This document shows positions 47,183 through 56,786 of a stretch of 64,000 bases of DNA, piece by piece. The stretch's first letter is position 1; every line of letters begins with the position of its first letter. The translations under genes were made by a program, and so were the position numbers. The stretch comes from Anaerocolumna cellulosilytica. Lineage in GTDB: Bacteria; Bacillota; Clostridia; Lachnospirales; Lachnospiraceae. Where the stretch lies: the NCBI RefSeq assembly GCF_014218335.1, contig NZ_AP023367.1, forward strand, positions 3,839,501-3,903,500, read 5' to 3'. The notes under the pieces are model-generated. The model was not told the origin of the DNA, made no database searches, and saw only the letters and a program-made list of their open reading frames with translations.

Positions 47183-48016
47183 TTAGGCAGCCGCGGCCAA
47201 ATAATATATAATAACCAATGCTCCAAGAATAATACGATATATTCCAAAAGCAGTAAAATCATTCTTTTTAATATATCCCATCAGGAATTTAATAGCAAGT
47301 ATAGATACAATAAAGGCTGACAGCATACCGAGTATTAATATAAGGAGTTCGTTACCACTAAAGTTAAAACCGAATTTGACAAGTTTAATCAGGCTTGCTC
47401 CAAACATAACCGGTACTGCCAAGAAAAATGTATATTCTGCTGCTATTGTTCTGGATATACCAAGCAGTAAAGCACCTACAATCGTTGCTCCGGAACGTGA
47501 GGTTCCCGGAAATACAGCTGCAATCAGCTGAAAAAATCCAATTAAAACGGCCGACTGAATTGTAATTTCTGCAATACTGTTAACCTGTGGTCTTCTTCCT
47601 TTGTTATATCGTTCAATGATAATGAAAAGAATACCAAAAACAATTAACGCTATCGATACAGACATATAATTGTAGAAAAGTGCATCAAATTCGTCTCCCC
47701 AGGCTACACCAACAATTCCGCCCGGTATACAAGAGATTGCCAGCTTTCCCCACATTATCATGGTATCTTTCTTAATAAATTTTTCTCCTTTATTAAACGA
47801 AAATGGGAATAGCTTATTCCAATAAAGAATTACAACCGCCATAATTGCTCCAAGCTGTACGACAACTAAGAACATTTCCATAAAAGCTGGCGTAACATTC
47901 AATTTAATGAATTCATCCACCAGAATCATATGTCCGGTACTACTTATTGGCAGCCATTCTGTGATTCCCTCTACAATTCCTAAGAATATAACTTTTAAAA
48001 TCTCTAAAAAATCCAT
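47183..48016 (-). CDS. uppP: Undecaprenyl-diphosphatase UppP (BacA)
   Basis: 277 residues with about eight membrane segments. The two active-site motifs are present: [20 protein letters not shown] near residue 15 and [18 protein letters not shown] near 170. It recycles undecaprenyl pyrophosphate for peptidoglycan and teichoic acid synthesis and gives bacitracin tolerance. The transcript ends at the shared terminator after 47182. Confidence 0.95.
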   Translation of the reverse strand: MDFLEILKVIFLGIVEGITEWLPISSTGHMILVDEFIKLNVTPAFMEMFLVVVQLGAIMAVVILYWNKLFPFSFNKGEKFIKKDTMIMWGKLAISCIPGGIVGVAWGDEFDALFYNYMSVSIALIVFGILFIIIERYNKGRRPQVNSIAEITIQSAVLIGFFQLIAAVFPGTSRSGATIVGALLLGISRTIAAEYTFFLAVPVMFGASLIKLVKFGFNFSGNELLILILGMLSAFIVSILAIKFLMGYIKKNDFTAFGIYRIILGALVIIYYLAAAA

Positions 48017-48153
48017 TCTTCTTTTCTATCCTTCCTTTCTTTACGGTTCATGGCCGCATTTTCATTATTATACCATAAATCCAATTTCTATAACAGTCTA
48101 ATCGAGGGAATAAGTCACGGTTATTTCTTGTGAATCCGAATGTTTGCCCTTAT

Positions 48154-48450
48154 TTATCTGTAATGCACAATACTGTATTCATATAGCCATTGCATAGCTG
48201 CCATAGCCATGGCAAAAAGTGTCAGAAGCACAACCAAAAAAATAGCTGTTTTATCATAGATAAGTATCTCTTCTTTATTACGACTGTTACTTATTAAAAT
48301 CTCACTTCCAAGCAGAATAAACAGTACTGGCCAAATCTTAAAGATTAAGTCATAGGTTATGATTGGGGTTATGATTCGAAGAAAAAATAATATTCCAAAC
48401 AGTATTAACCCGGTTCCTAGGGTTATGGTACCGACTCTATGGGTTCTCAT
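48154..48450 (-). CDS. LiaI/LiaF-like transmembrane region protein (DUF5668)
   Basis: 98 residues with three membrane segments: GTITLGTGLILFGILFFLRI, then TYDLIFKIWPVLFILLGSEI, and a third near the end. The pattern G-x-x-L-I-x-x-G-...-WP-x-L-L-G-x-E is that of the LiaI/LiaF membrane domain. LiaF-type proteins modulate envelope stress systems. It overlaps the previous gene by 14 bases and ends the ECF operon. RNA-level coupling with the sigma factor suggests it is a target or a modulator. Confidence 0.75.
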   Translation of the reverse strand: MRTHRVGTITLGTGLILFGILFFLRIITPIITYDLIFKIWPVLFILLGSEILISNSRNKEEILIYDKTAIFLVVLLTLFAMAMAAMQWLYEYSIVHYR

Positions 48451-49117
48451 TCTCTTCCTCCTCTTTTATAACATCGGGTATATTTTTTATTATTTCTGGC
48501 ACAGTATCTACATGAACTTCCCGGACAGACTCTGTTTTAGGATTGATATTGTCTGTAGTTACTACTGCTGCTTTCAAAACACTATCTGTTTTTTCTTCCT
48601 TATCTAGTTCTTTTTTCTTACCTTGAATCATCCGAACACCTATAAAAATGATGAAGGCCGCAAAGAGTAGCTTTGGAGCGTCCCATCGCAGACTTCTTAT
48701 GACTTCTCCTATTGCCCCCATATAAAACCTTGATGTTAGAAAGTCCAGCATATTATCAGCAATCAATATACCACCTAATGCAATAAGCCCTACCGCAACT
48801 GCATAGTCGTACTTTTTAATAAAATCAATTATTATCCGGTTGTCTTTATTATCAAGAAATATAAAGTGATCTTCTTGTTGTTTAAACATCATATCCGGCA
48901 TAGACATCTTATTTATGGAATCAAAAAAGCTATAAAACCATAGTACTGGAAGTATAAGCAAAAAAACTTCCATTCTTAAAACATAACCAATTGCAACTAG
49001 CAACGCTGCCAGTGACATTATGGATACTCCCTGTTTCATGAATCCCATATACATATGTCCTGCTCCGAACATAGTTGAAAAAATAAAGGTAAAAAATTTA
49101 CTCTTCTTTCTTATCAT
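48437..49117 (-). CDS. Membrane protein with TM2-like N-terminal part, unknown role
   Basis: 226 residues. The first 70 have two or three membrane helices with a TM2-type turn, MFGAGHMYMGFMKQG. A cytoplasmic part (about 80-105) and another LiaF-like helical pair follow (YAVAVGLIALGGILIADNML). The end is charged and Glu-rich (KEEEENENP). Its start overlaps the anti-sigma stop by four bases (ATGA). It belongs to the ECF-sigma operon and is probably an envelope-stress accessory protein. Confidence 0.7.
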   Translation of the reverse strand: MIRKKSKFFTFIFSTMFGAGHMYMGFMKQGVSIMSLAALLVAIGYVLRMEVFLLILPVLWFYSFFDSINKMSMPDMMFKQQEDHFIFLDNKDNRIIIDFIKKYDYAVAVGLIALGGILIADNMLDFLTSRFYMGAIGEVIRSLRWDAPKLLFAAFIIFIGVRMIQGKKKELDKEEKTDSVLKAAVVTTDNINPKTESVREVHVDTVPEIIKNIPDVIKEEEENENP

Positions 49118-49650
49118 TTTAATGGCTCCTCCTTATGATTTGTGTCTTGATAAAATCTATCCAAGTTAAATCTGCCAGTCCTATCCCCTGCTCCATTTTC
49201 AAAATTATCAAAAATTGCGTTTATACCGGATATATCCTGTTGCCAGTTAATATCTTCTTTTCCCGTACTGCCATTTCTTCCTTGGATACTGCCTTGTTCT
49301 CTGCTTCCCAATATATCAGGTAAAAACAAAAGAAACAATGCACCACACATGGCCAAACCTACTTTCATACTGTAACGGAACAATTGCATTCTTTTTGAAT
49401 TTAGCTGCTGTTCAATTCTGCGTCTGGTTTCCTGCTTTGCTGAGATTTTAGAAGCTTCTTTTAAAATATTATCTTTTACATAGTGAGGTGCTGCTATCAT
49501 GTTCTGTCTTTCTATAAACTCCAGATATAGTTGCATACAATCATCACATTCCGAAATATGCCCTAATTGCTCAAGATTTAACTCTCTGCCCTCTTTTATA
49601 CAAGAACAGATTACTTTACACTGCCCTACACTAGTTCCCATCTTTTTCAT
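49114..49650 (-). CDS. Anti-sigma factor with zinc-finger domain
   Basis: 178 residues. The N-terminal half has a ZAS-type zinc motif, HISECDDC (HxxxCxxC), and one membrane segment at about residues 91-110 (SMKVGLAMCGALFLLFLPDI). The outside part is short. The gene starts five bases after the ECF gene, with AAAGGAG placed inside that gene's end. Such proteins hold their ECF partner inactive at the membrane until a signal arrives. Confidence 0.85.
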   Translation of the reverse strand: MKKMGTSVGQCKVICSCIKEGRELNLEQLGHISECDDCMQLYLEFIERQNMIAAPHYVKDNILKEASKISAKQETRRRIEQQLNSKRMQLFRYSMKVGLAMCGALFLLFLPDILGSREQGSIQGRNGSTGKEDINWQQDISGINAIFDNFENGAGDRTGRFNLDRFYQDTNHKEEPLK

Positions 49651-49654
49651 TCCG

Positions 49655-50182
49655 TCACTCCTTTCTCCATAGCTTCTTTAACATGTTTTTTGCGCGGTAA
49701 ACTTGAGTCTGTAAAGTTTTTATGTTCTTCCCACTCTGGCTGACCATATCCGATATATCTTTTTCATGAAAAAAGTAATCCAAGGCAACTTCTCTGTAAG
49801 GCTCCTTTAGCTGGGTACATAGAGTATAGAGTTGATTCTTAACTTCTCCCTCTTCCACCTCTTCTTCTGGTGTGGGTATTTTACTTTGAAACTCATTTAA
49901 GTATGTATCCTCTGTTGGTACACTTTTTCTACCAGAATGTTTCAGATAATCCAGACATTTATTTGTAGCAATCCTGCAAATCCAAGCCTTTTCGTTAGTA
50001 CCATCAAAGTCATCAAGACCCTTATAAGCTGCCAGAAAAGTTTCCTGGGTTAAATCTTCTGCATCGAAATAATTTTGTACCAGCTTAAAGCATATGGAAA
50101 AAACCAGATTTTTATAGGCATCTATTAAATGTTCTAGATAGATATCACGATTGATTCTTTCCACCTCCCAGCTTTTTCTCAT
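49655..50182 (-). CDS. ECF-type RNA polymerase sigma factor
   Basis: 175 residues. Region 2 is AYKNLVFSICFKLVQNYFDAEDLTQETFLAAYKG and the following WICRIATNKCLDYLKH in order; region 4 is LKEPYREVALDYFF with the DNA-recognition helix DISDMVSQSGKNIKTLQTQVYRAKNML. It directs polymerase to envelope-stress type promoters. The ATG at 50182 has no ribosome site; a strong GGGAGG lies 8 bases before an in-frame ATC at codon 10. First gene of a four-gene operon ending with LiaF-like proteins. Confidence 0.9.
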   Translation of the reverse strand: MRKSWEVERINRDIYLEHLIDAYKNLVFSICFKLVQNYFDAEDLTQETFLAAYKGLDDFDGTNEKAWICRIATNKCLDYLKHSGRKSVPTEDTYLNEFQSKIPTPEEEVEEGEVKNQLYTLCTQLKEPYREVALDYFFHEKDISDMVSQSGKNIKTLQTQVYRAKNMLKKLWRKE

Positions 50183-50260
50183 TTATCATAATCTTTTTAC
50201 TAAAAATCAAAACTCTCAATTAATATAACGAATGAAGTGTACCCTTTACTTCATAAATAA

Positions 50261-50302
50261 AAAAGATTATTATATTTATTTATCTATAATAATCTTTTTA
50301 CC
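50261..50302 (-). terminator. Terminator after comEC
   Basis: Perfect 14-bp stem AAAAGATTATTATA/TATAATAATCTTTT with a 10-base loop and flanking A/T runs. Confidence 0.85.
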
Positions 50303-50309
50303 CCATAAA

Positions 50310-52772
50310 TTAATCTTTGGAGAGAAATGTCTTTACTTTCAGATATAATCCGTCTGTAATTATTGTAATGGCACCTTCTCTATAAGTAATTAGAATCTCA
50401 CTTTCTATTGCTTCAAGCCTTTTTAACAATGCATCGTGCGGGTGTCCATACCTGTTACCTCTGCCACAGGAAATAATGGATAACTCAGGCTTTACAAGCT
50501 GTAAGAACTCTTTATGGGTAGAATTTTTAGATCCATGGTGAGCTACCTTTAATACATCATAATCCACTGCTGCTTCTTCCAAATATATAGAGGTTTGACT
50601 TAAAATATCACTTAATTCACTGGTAACCGCCTTCTCCCCCTCTCCTTCTAAATCACCCGTTAATAATAAATCAAACTCTTTAAAAGTAATGCTTAATACG
50701 ATTGAAGAACTATTGCCCCCGTTGGAAACATCGGTTGGATGTAGGCAGGTAATGGCCACTTCACCATCTTGTATTTTATCTCCCTTTGTTATATAGAGAA
50801 CGTTAATGCCTTTTTGTTCAGCTAGTTCCTGAAGTTTAAACATTGCTTCATCCATTTCCTTCAAATCTGGCAGTACCAGATTTTGAATTGTTATATAATT
50901 TACATACTCGGTGTTTTCTTCACTACCCTTTACGCTATATGAGTGTTCGGATTTCATGCTTTCCATAAGCTCCTTTACACCGGATATGTGATCAGAATCT
51001 CCATGTGTTACTATAGCATAATCAATTTGTTTTATTCCCAGTTGTTTAAAATACGGAATTATCCGGTACTTTCCCACTTTTTTCTCATCTGAGCTTCCTC
51101 CGTCAATTAAGAAAGTAGTCTTATTGGGTGTTACCATAACGATTCCATCTCCTTGCCCTACATCCAAAAAGGTTATCCTAAGGGATTTGTCATATGGTTT
51201 AATTAAAATCACACATAATAAAAGCAGTACGAAGAGTTTTTTCCTGTATACCTTTTTTTGATTTATAGCAACAAACGTAATTAATATGCCATAATATAAT
51301 ATTATAAACAACCCGTCTGGTCTTCCGGTGGTAATTGTTCTTCCCGGCAGATATAGTGCTGTCTTACAGACGAATTCATAGAATACTAACGTATAATGTA
51401 CTCCGCCTGCTAAAAACGTTCCAATAGGGAATAGAAACAATCCAAATGTACCGGCAGTAACTGCTAATAATATAATGAACGACGACAAGGGAAGAATTAA
51501 CATATTTATTAGTATGGAATATGTGGGAATTTCATAAAAGAAATATAACAAAGTGGGAGTTGTTACCAACTGAATACTAACACAGATTAAAAAACTATCC
51601 ATAAGCTTATGCTGAACTGATATAGCTTTTTTTAATATAGGATATACTAAGGAGATTCCCATAATTGCTCCGAAGGAAAGTAAAAATCCAGCATTGAAAA
51701 GCTCCATGGGTGACTGTAACAAAATAACTAATCCACTTAGTGCCGTCGCGGAAAGCATGTCATAGGTACGTCCTACCACTCCTGCTGCCATAAATATAAC
51801 AAACATAGCCACAGCCCGGTTAGTAGATACACTAAAATTAGTAAGAACACCATAGGAATATAAACTGATACAACAAATTACAGAAGTTAAAATAGTAGGC
51901 ATGCCAATCTTACGCAATATTTTGTATAAAGTTAGTCCAATCAAGGTAATGTGAAGGCCGGATATAGCCAGAATATGCGAGATACCATTTACCTGATAAA
52001 GCTCTTTTGTCTGTGGATCTAACACTGATTTTTCATTAAGTATCATAGCACCTAATATACCTGCATCTCTTTCCGGCAGCAGATTTGCATAGGTCTGTAA
52101 ATATTTTGTCTTTATATAATAGAGACTCTGAAGAAACACTGAATCGCTTTTTTTAAGCACTTTTATTGTCTTTCCATACATTTTAAAGCTAAAATTCTGA
52201 GACTTATAGTATTGATACTCATCAAACTGCCCGGGATTCGTCGGTTCTTTAAATGATTCGGCTTTTCCCGCTACCGACACTTGATATCCTAATTTGAGGC
52301 TTTGTACTGAAGATATGTATACAATTACCTTCTTGACTTCTATTTGTTTCCTTAGTAGTTCCTCTACTCCTTCTCTATCTATATCCTGTGTGAACGCTTT
52401 CGGAAATTCTCTCAACGTTAAATTACAGTCTATTAAGGTTATACGGGTGGAATTTTCTGCTGTTTCTATATGTGTCAGACGACCCGTTAGTTCTGCTTCT
52501 AAGGAATCATAAAGAAAATCATCCAATATTGTGGGGGCTGCTTGTTTGTACATAAGATATTGACCCAATAGAAATAGGCATGGCACCAGCAATAAAAAAT
52601 AATGGGATTTTTTATTATATTGTTTACTTCGGAATTTTATAATGAATATTAGAAATAAAAAGAAAAATGAAATAATTACAAAAAGTACTTTATAGAGACT
52701 TATAGTACGGTAACATACGATACCTGCCAGGTAGGAAGCAAGCAACCAGACAAGTGGTCTTCTTATCTGCAT
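50310..52772 (-). CDS. comEC: DNA internalization protein ComEC/Rec2
   Basis: 820 residues: N-terminal membrane segments and an OB-like extracellular domain (about 60-220), the Competence domain with GISHILAISGLHITLIG near residue 255, and a C-terminal metallo-beta-lactamase domain with ITFLDVGQGDGIVMV, IVTHGDSDHISG and VAHHGSKNSTH. ComEC is the channel (and perhaps nuclease) for single-stranded DNA uptake. It starts on the last base of the GerMN gene stop (TAATG). With comEA nearby it indicates a DNA-uptake apparatus. Confidence 0.94.
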   Translation of the reverse strand: MQIRRPLVWLLASYLAGIVCYRTISLYKVLFVIISFFFLFLIFIIKFRSKQYNKKSHYFLLLVPCLFLLGQYLMYKQAAPTILDDFLYDSLEAELTGRLTHIETAENSTRITLIDCNLTLREFPKAFTQDIDREGVEELLRKQIEVKKVIVYISSVQSLKLGYQVSVAGKAESFKEPTNPGQFDEYQYYKSQNFSFKMYGKTIKVLKKSDSVFLQSLYYIKTKYLQTYANLLPERDAGILGAMILNEKSVLDPQTKELYQVNGISHILAISGLHITLIGLTLYKILRKIGMPTILTSVICCISLYSYGVLTNFSVSTNRAVAMFVIFMAAGVVGRTYDMLSATALSGLVILLQSPMELFNAGFLLSFGAIMGISLVYPILKKAISVQHKLMDSFLICVSIQLVTTPTLLYFFYEIPTYSILINMLILPLSSFIILLAVTAGTFGLFLFPIGTFLAGGVHYTLVFYEFVCKTALYLPGRTITTGRPDGLFIILYYGILITFVAINQKKVYRKKLFVLLLLCVILIKPYDKSLRITFLDVGQGDGIVMVTPNKTTFLIDGGSSDEKKVGKYRIIPYFKQLGIKQIDYAIVTHGDSDHISGVKELMESMKSEHSYSVKGSEENTEYVNYITIQNLVLPDLKEMDEAMFKLQELAEQKGINVLYITKGDKIQDGEVAITCLHPTDVSNGGNSSSIVLSITFKEFDLLLTGDLEGEGEKAVTSELSDILSQTSIYLEEAAVDYDVLKVAHHGSKNSTHKEFLQLVKPELSIISCGRGNRYGHPHDALLKRLEAIESEILITYREGAITIITDGLYLKVKTFLSKD

Positions 52773-53731
52773 TACTTACTTCCCTCCATCAGTTCTAGCT
52801 TCCTTTCAAAGAAGCCATCAAGAGGAACATCCTCCCTGTATATTTTTTTAACAGCTCCGTCTATTGTGAATTGAACTTTACTTATGGTAGAAAGTTCAAC
52901 CAGGGAATTTACTACCGAATATAGAACAATTTCGGGTTTGATTCCTTCCTTAGCAGACAAAAATTTATCATTAAAATCCACATAACAAATCCCATCCTTT
53001 GTGGTTACCTTTATTAACTCGGTACCGTCTGGAAGCGTTTTTAACATACTATCCTCTTTAGCTGTAGCCGGTGGTCCTTTCAGTAACTCGTCTATAATTA
53101 GCTTTTCAATTGCTATATTACCACCGTTTTTAATTTTAAGATGAGATTCTACTAATGCAGTACCTTTTTTGTTAGAAAAATATACCGTTACATATACATC
53201 TTCTGAACTTGTGTCATTAATGAAATCGTCGGCACGCATACTCAATGGCTTATCATTGGTACCTTTTAATATCTGATTCCCAACGTAAAATTCTACATAT
53301 TCAATCCCCTCAATCTGACACAGGGTCATGACATAACTGGCACGGCATAAGACTTCGGTAATTGCCGTCATATTACTGTATTCTGAATTAAAATAAATAC
53401 TTACTGTATTATCTTCAACGACAGGCTGCTTTTCTATAACAACCCCGTCTGGTTTTGATTTTTTTAAAGAAATATCTTCCGGTTCTTCATTAAGAGCTTC
53501 CAGATATTCCTCAACCAACTCTTCTGTTGTAGCTCCCTGCGGTGTAAAGGGCCTGCTTACAATTTTGGTTTCGCTTTTATCAATATAATAAATAACATTT
53601 TCAGTATTCTGCTCCGCCTCTGAATCTTTTGCTCTATCTTGGTTATTACTACAGGCACCTAGAATGAAAACAGAGAACACTAGAAAGAATACCAACTTAT
53701 TACAGGTTTTTAACTTCTCACACTCGGTCAC
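52772..53731 (-). CDS. GerMN-domain lipoprotein
   Basis: 319 residues. A GTG start follows AAAGGAG by 6 bases. The signal has a lipobox, VFILGACSNN (Cys27). Two GerMN-like domains follow: about 55-165 (STPE-like ELVEEYLEALNEE...YFNSEYSN) and about 180-295 (LIIDELLKGPPATA and CYVDFNDKFL). GerMN domains occur in sporulation protein GerM and in LpqB, where they partner with a sensor kinase. It sits right after the histidine kinase gene and overlaps comEC. Confidence 0.88.
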   Translation of the reverse strand: MTECEKLKTCNKLVFFLVFSVFILGACSNNQDRAKDSEAEQNTENVIYYIDKSETKIVSRPFTPQGATTEELVEEYLEALNEEPEDISLKKSKPDGVVIEKQPVVEDNTVSIYFNSEYSNMTAITEVLCRASYVMTLCQIEGIEYVEFYVGNQILKGTNDKPLSMRADDFINDTSSEDVYVTVYFSNKKGTALVESHLKIKNGGNIAIEKLIIDELLKGPPATAKEDSMLKTLPDGTELIKVTTKDGICYVDFNDKFLSAKEGIKPEIVLYSVVNSLVELSTISKVQFTIDGAVKKIYREDVPLDGFFERKLELMEGSK

Positions 53732-53752
53732 AGAATTCTCCTTTCCACAGTG

Positions 53753-55222
53753 TCAGGCAATATAGTTAATGGGAATACGCACCGTAAAGGTGGTTCCTTC
53801 CTCTTCTTTGCTGTAAACTTTAATCGCACCTTTATGCATATGAATAACATTTTTTGTTATAGACAAACCTAAACCGGTACCTCCAGTACCTCGAGAGCGT
53901 GCCTTGTCTACCCTGTAAAAGCGGTCAAAAATAGAATCCTGCGCCTCCTCTGGTATTCCGATACCTGAGTCCGATACCTTAACATAAAAATACTTATGGT
54001 CAGCATTTAATGAAACTCTGACCCAGCCATCTTCAACATTATACTTTATGGCATTTTCTATTAAATTAGATAGGGCAAGGGACAGCTTAACCTCATCTGC
54101 TTCTGCCATAACAGGACGAAAGCTCTCATAAATAAGTTCTATGTTGCTTTTTTTTGCAATGGGACGCAAACGTTTTAATACAGATTCTACCAGATCATTG
54201 ATTTTTATAGAAGTAATATTCATTTCACTAGCAGTCTTATCCAGTTTAACAAGAGACAATAAATCATTTATAATTTTATTCTCTCGCTCTATTTCATCTG
54301 CAATATCCACCAAAAACTCCCGATACAACTCTGAGGGTGCATCTTCCTGCATCAAAAGAGAGTCCGCAAGAACTTTCACAGATGTCAGAGGTGTCTTTAA
54401 TTCATGAGATACATTGGATACAAACTCCTGTCTGCTTCTTTCTAAATTCTTAATTCTGGTGAGCATCTGGTTTAAAGAACCGGATATAAGCTTGACCTCA
54501 TGAAAACCGTCTACAGTGACCTCATCATCCATATATCCCTCTGTGAGATGCCCAATTGCTTTCCTTAGATTTATAAAAGGCTTTGTAAATACTCCTGAAT
54601 AAAAAAAGGCATAAACAAATACAAGAATTGCTGTTGTCAGCATCAATACCGAAGTCTTTTTATTCAAAATTGCAGAGATATTATAAATATTTTTGGTAGA
54701 AAAATTCATAACAATAACACCCATAATTTCTTTGTTCGTAACATTGGTGTTATTGGTATTGTTTATATTATAAGTAATCGGTATTGTCATCTCGATGTAT
54801 TTGTTTGTTGTATTATGAGAGACACTGTTGGTACCCTTTAGACATTTTATAACCTCCTCAGATATAAGAAAGTTACCGTCTTCAATTCCATAGGTATCTT
54901 TTAATACGTTTAATTTACTATCTACTATCAGTATTCTTCCTTCATACAAACCTGCTATTCGCATTAATTCAGCATTTACTTCAGATATTGTCGAATCTGT
55001 CATATACCCGGTGGTCAGCAAACGATTGGAAAGTGAACTTCCCTGATTCTGCATATCTGTCTTTTTCTGTTCGAAGGCAGTAGAATTATACGTATCTAAC
55101 ATCTCCCAGGAAAAAAACAAAATCGGCAGTATACCAATTAAGAAGAGTGCAAATAAAGAATGCACTCTCATACTCTTTAGAAACCATAATTTTTCTTTAA
55201 TTTTGGAAAAAATAGCCAACAC
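53753..55222 (-). CDS. Sensor histidine kinase, PhoR/WalK-like
   Basis: About 489 residues from GTG 55222 (frame open to ATG 55297; ATG 55171 also possible). One membrane helix near the start (HSLFALFLIGILPILFF), an extracellular sensing domain of about 150 residues, a second helix, a HAMP domain, the H-box FVSNVSHELKTPLTSVK, the N-box SNLIENAIKYN and G-boxes SDSGIGIPEEA and GGTGLGLSI. It passes phosphate to the adjacent regulator. The start cannot be set, because no good ribosome site is seen and the gene overlaps the regulator. Confidence 0.88.
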   Translation of the reverse strand: MLAIFSKIKEKLWFLKSMRVHSLFALFLIGILPILFFSWEMLDTYNSTAFEQKKTDMQNQGSSLSNRLLTTGYMTDSTISEVNAELMRIAGLYEGRILIVDSKLNVLKDTYGIEDGNFLISEEVIKCLKGTNSVSHNTTNKYIEMTIPITYNINNTNNTNVTNKEIMGVIVMNFSTKNIYNISAILNKKTSVLMLTTAILVFVYAFFYSGVFTKPFINLRKAIGHLTEGYMDDEVTVDGFHEVKLISGSLNQMLTRIKNLERSRQEFVSNVSHELKTPLTSVKVLADSLLMQEDAPSELYREFLVDIADEIERENKIINDLLSLVKLDKTASEMNITSIKINDLVESVLKRLRPIAKKSNIELIYESFRPVMAEADEVKLSLALSNLIENAIKYNVEDGWVRVSLNADHKYFYVKVSDSGIGIPEEAQDSIFDRFYRVDKARSRGTGGTGLGLSITKNVIHMHKGAIKVYSKEEEGTTFTVRIPINYIA

Positions 55223-55892
55223 CCCATTTTGTATGTATATATTTTGGCTCACTCGGATTATCTTCAATCTTTTCACGCAATCTACGGATATGAACATCCA
55301 CAGTCCTTACGTCCCCCGGATAATCATAACCCCAGACCGTATTTAGTAAGTTTTCCCTGCTATATACCTTATTGGGATTGAATATTAATAACTCCAGTAA
55401 ATCGAATTCCTTAGCTGTTAAATTAACTTCTTTACCACTGACATATACCCTGCGGCTTTCACAGTCAATTTTTAGCTCCTCAAAGGTTATAACCTTGGCC
55501 TGAACCTCAGCCGCCTTTTTTGTACTTCGTCTCATAATTGCCTTAATTCTGGCTTTTACTTCCAAAATATTAAATGGTTTTGTTATATAGTCATCAGCAC
55601 CGTATTCCAAACCTAAGATTTTATCCATATCATCGCCTTTTGCTGTAAGCATGATAATAGGCATATTAGAAAATTCCCTAATCTGCTGGCATACCTCAAA
55701 ACCAGTTATTTTAGGCAGCATGACATCCAAAAGGATTACATCGTACTCCTTTTTTTTGGCTGCTTCTAAAGCCTCTTCACCATCATAGGCACAGTCCACT
55801 TCCATGCCGTCTTGTTCCAAGCTGAACCGTATTCCTTTCACGATTAATTTTTCATCGTCAACAACAAGCACCTTTTTTCCCACATTCATCAC
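55197..55892 (-). CDS. Response regulator, OmpR/PhoB family
   Basis: 231 residues. Receiver domain: KVLVVDDEKLIVKG, Asp in EYDVILLDVMLPKITG (near residue 55), Thr in MLTAKG and Lys in YITKPF. C-terminal winged helix: TAKEFDLLELLI and DVRTVDVHIRRLREKIE. It pairs with the histidine kinase encoded next. Target genes are not known; the cluster context suggests envelope or competence genes. Start at ATGATG after AGGTG. Confidence 0.93.
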   Translation of the reverse strand: MMNVGKKVLVVDDEKLIVKGIRFSLEQDGMEVDCAYDGEEALEAAKKKEYDVILLDVMLPKITGFEVCQQIREFSNMPIIMLTAKGDDMDKILGLEYGADDYITKPFNILEVKARIKAIMRRSTKKAAEVQAKVITFEELKIDCESRRVYVSGKEVNLTAKEFDLLELLIFNPNKVYSRENLLNTVWGYDYPGDVRTVDVHIRRLREKIEDNPSEPKYIHTKWGVGYFFQN

Positions 55893-55923
55893 CTATCCTA
55901 ATTTTTCACACATTGTAATAATG

Positions 55924-56616
55924 CTATTTAACAATTATCTTATCTTTAATTTTATTGAAGGCAGAATCCTTTATTCCACTAATATTTTTTATATCTTCAA
56001 TAGCTTTAAAGTCTCCATGTTCCTGTCTATAATTGAGTATGCTCTCAGCCTTTGCTTCACCAATTCCGGGCAAGGTCATTAGTTCATTGATATCGGCTGT
56101 ATTTATATTCACTTTGGAAGTATCCTTTTCACTCGCAACCTGCGAATTCATATAAAGGCTTTTGTCCTTTACCTCTGCCCTAGAAGGTATATAAACCTGC
56201 TGTCCGTCTGTAAGGACTGCTGCCTGGTTTACATATTCCCCTGCTGCTTCTTCTGTAAGCCCGCCTGCAAGCTTAATTATATCAAACAACCTTGTGCCTT
56301 TTTCTACCTGATATACATCGGGATTTTTGACTTCGCCACATAAATGAACATAGATTAATTCCTGGTCTTCTATATTCTTTATAGATTCTTCCCCAGATTT
56401 ATTTGCAGTAATATCTGATTGTTCCAAGACAGATATACTGTCTTCGTCCATATCCTTAGCATCTTCTTCCGCATTAACGGTATCAAAAGATTCCTCAAGA
56501 CTCTTTATAGACAGCTGAGTGCTTTGCTGATTATTCTCTTTACAGCTATAGAATATTCCGGACATAAATATAAAAAGAATCATAAGTCCGGTTTTTAAAT
56601 ACTTCTTTTGTTTCAT
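55924..56616 (-). CDS. comEA: Competence protein ComEA, DNA receptor
   Basis: 230 residues. A hydrophobic start ends in a lipobox-like FYSCKENN (Cys25), so it may be a lipoprotein rather than membrane-anchored. An SLBB domain follows (VHLCGEVKNPDVYQVEKGTR, about 92-140), then two helix-hairpin-helix motifs: NINTADINELMTLPGIGEAKAESIL and the second GISGIKDSAF region. ComEA binds incoming DNA at the cell surface and hands it to ComEC. It lies just upstream of the regulator gene. Confidence 0.92.
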   Translation of the reverse strand: MKQKKYLKTGLMILFIFMSGIFYSCKENNQQSTQLSIKSLEESFDTVNAEEDAKDMDEDSISVLEQSDITANKSGEESIKNIEDQELIYVHLCGEVKNPDVYQVEKGTRLFDIIKLAGGLTEEAAGEYVNQAAVLTDGQQVYIPSRAEVKDKSLYMNSQVASEKDTSKVNINTADINELMTLPGIGEAKAESILNYRQEHGDFKAIEDIKNISGIKDSAFNKIKDKIIVK

Positions 56617-56786
56617 ATAACATCCTTTCTTATATGCAATATGCTTATAAAAAAGGCCTGTACAACTTAAGTATCCTCAATACTTACTGTATGCAACAAC
56701 GTTACATGTTAATATTCTACATAATAAATTCTGGGATTACAATAGGTTTTTAAAAAGAAATCAAAGTTTAAGAAAATCGTCAGAAA

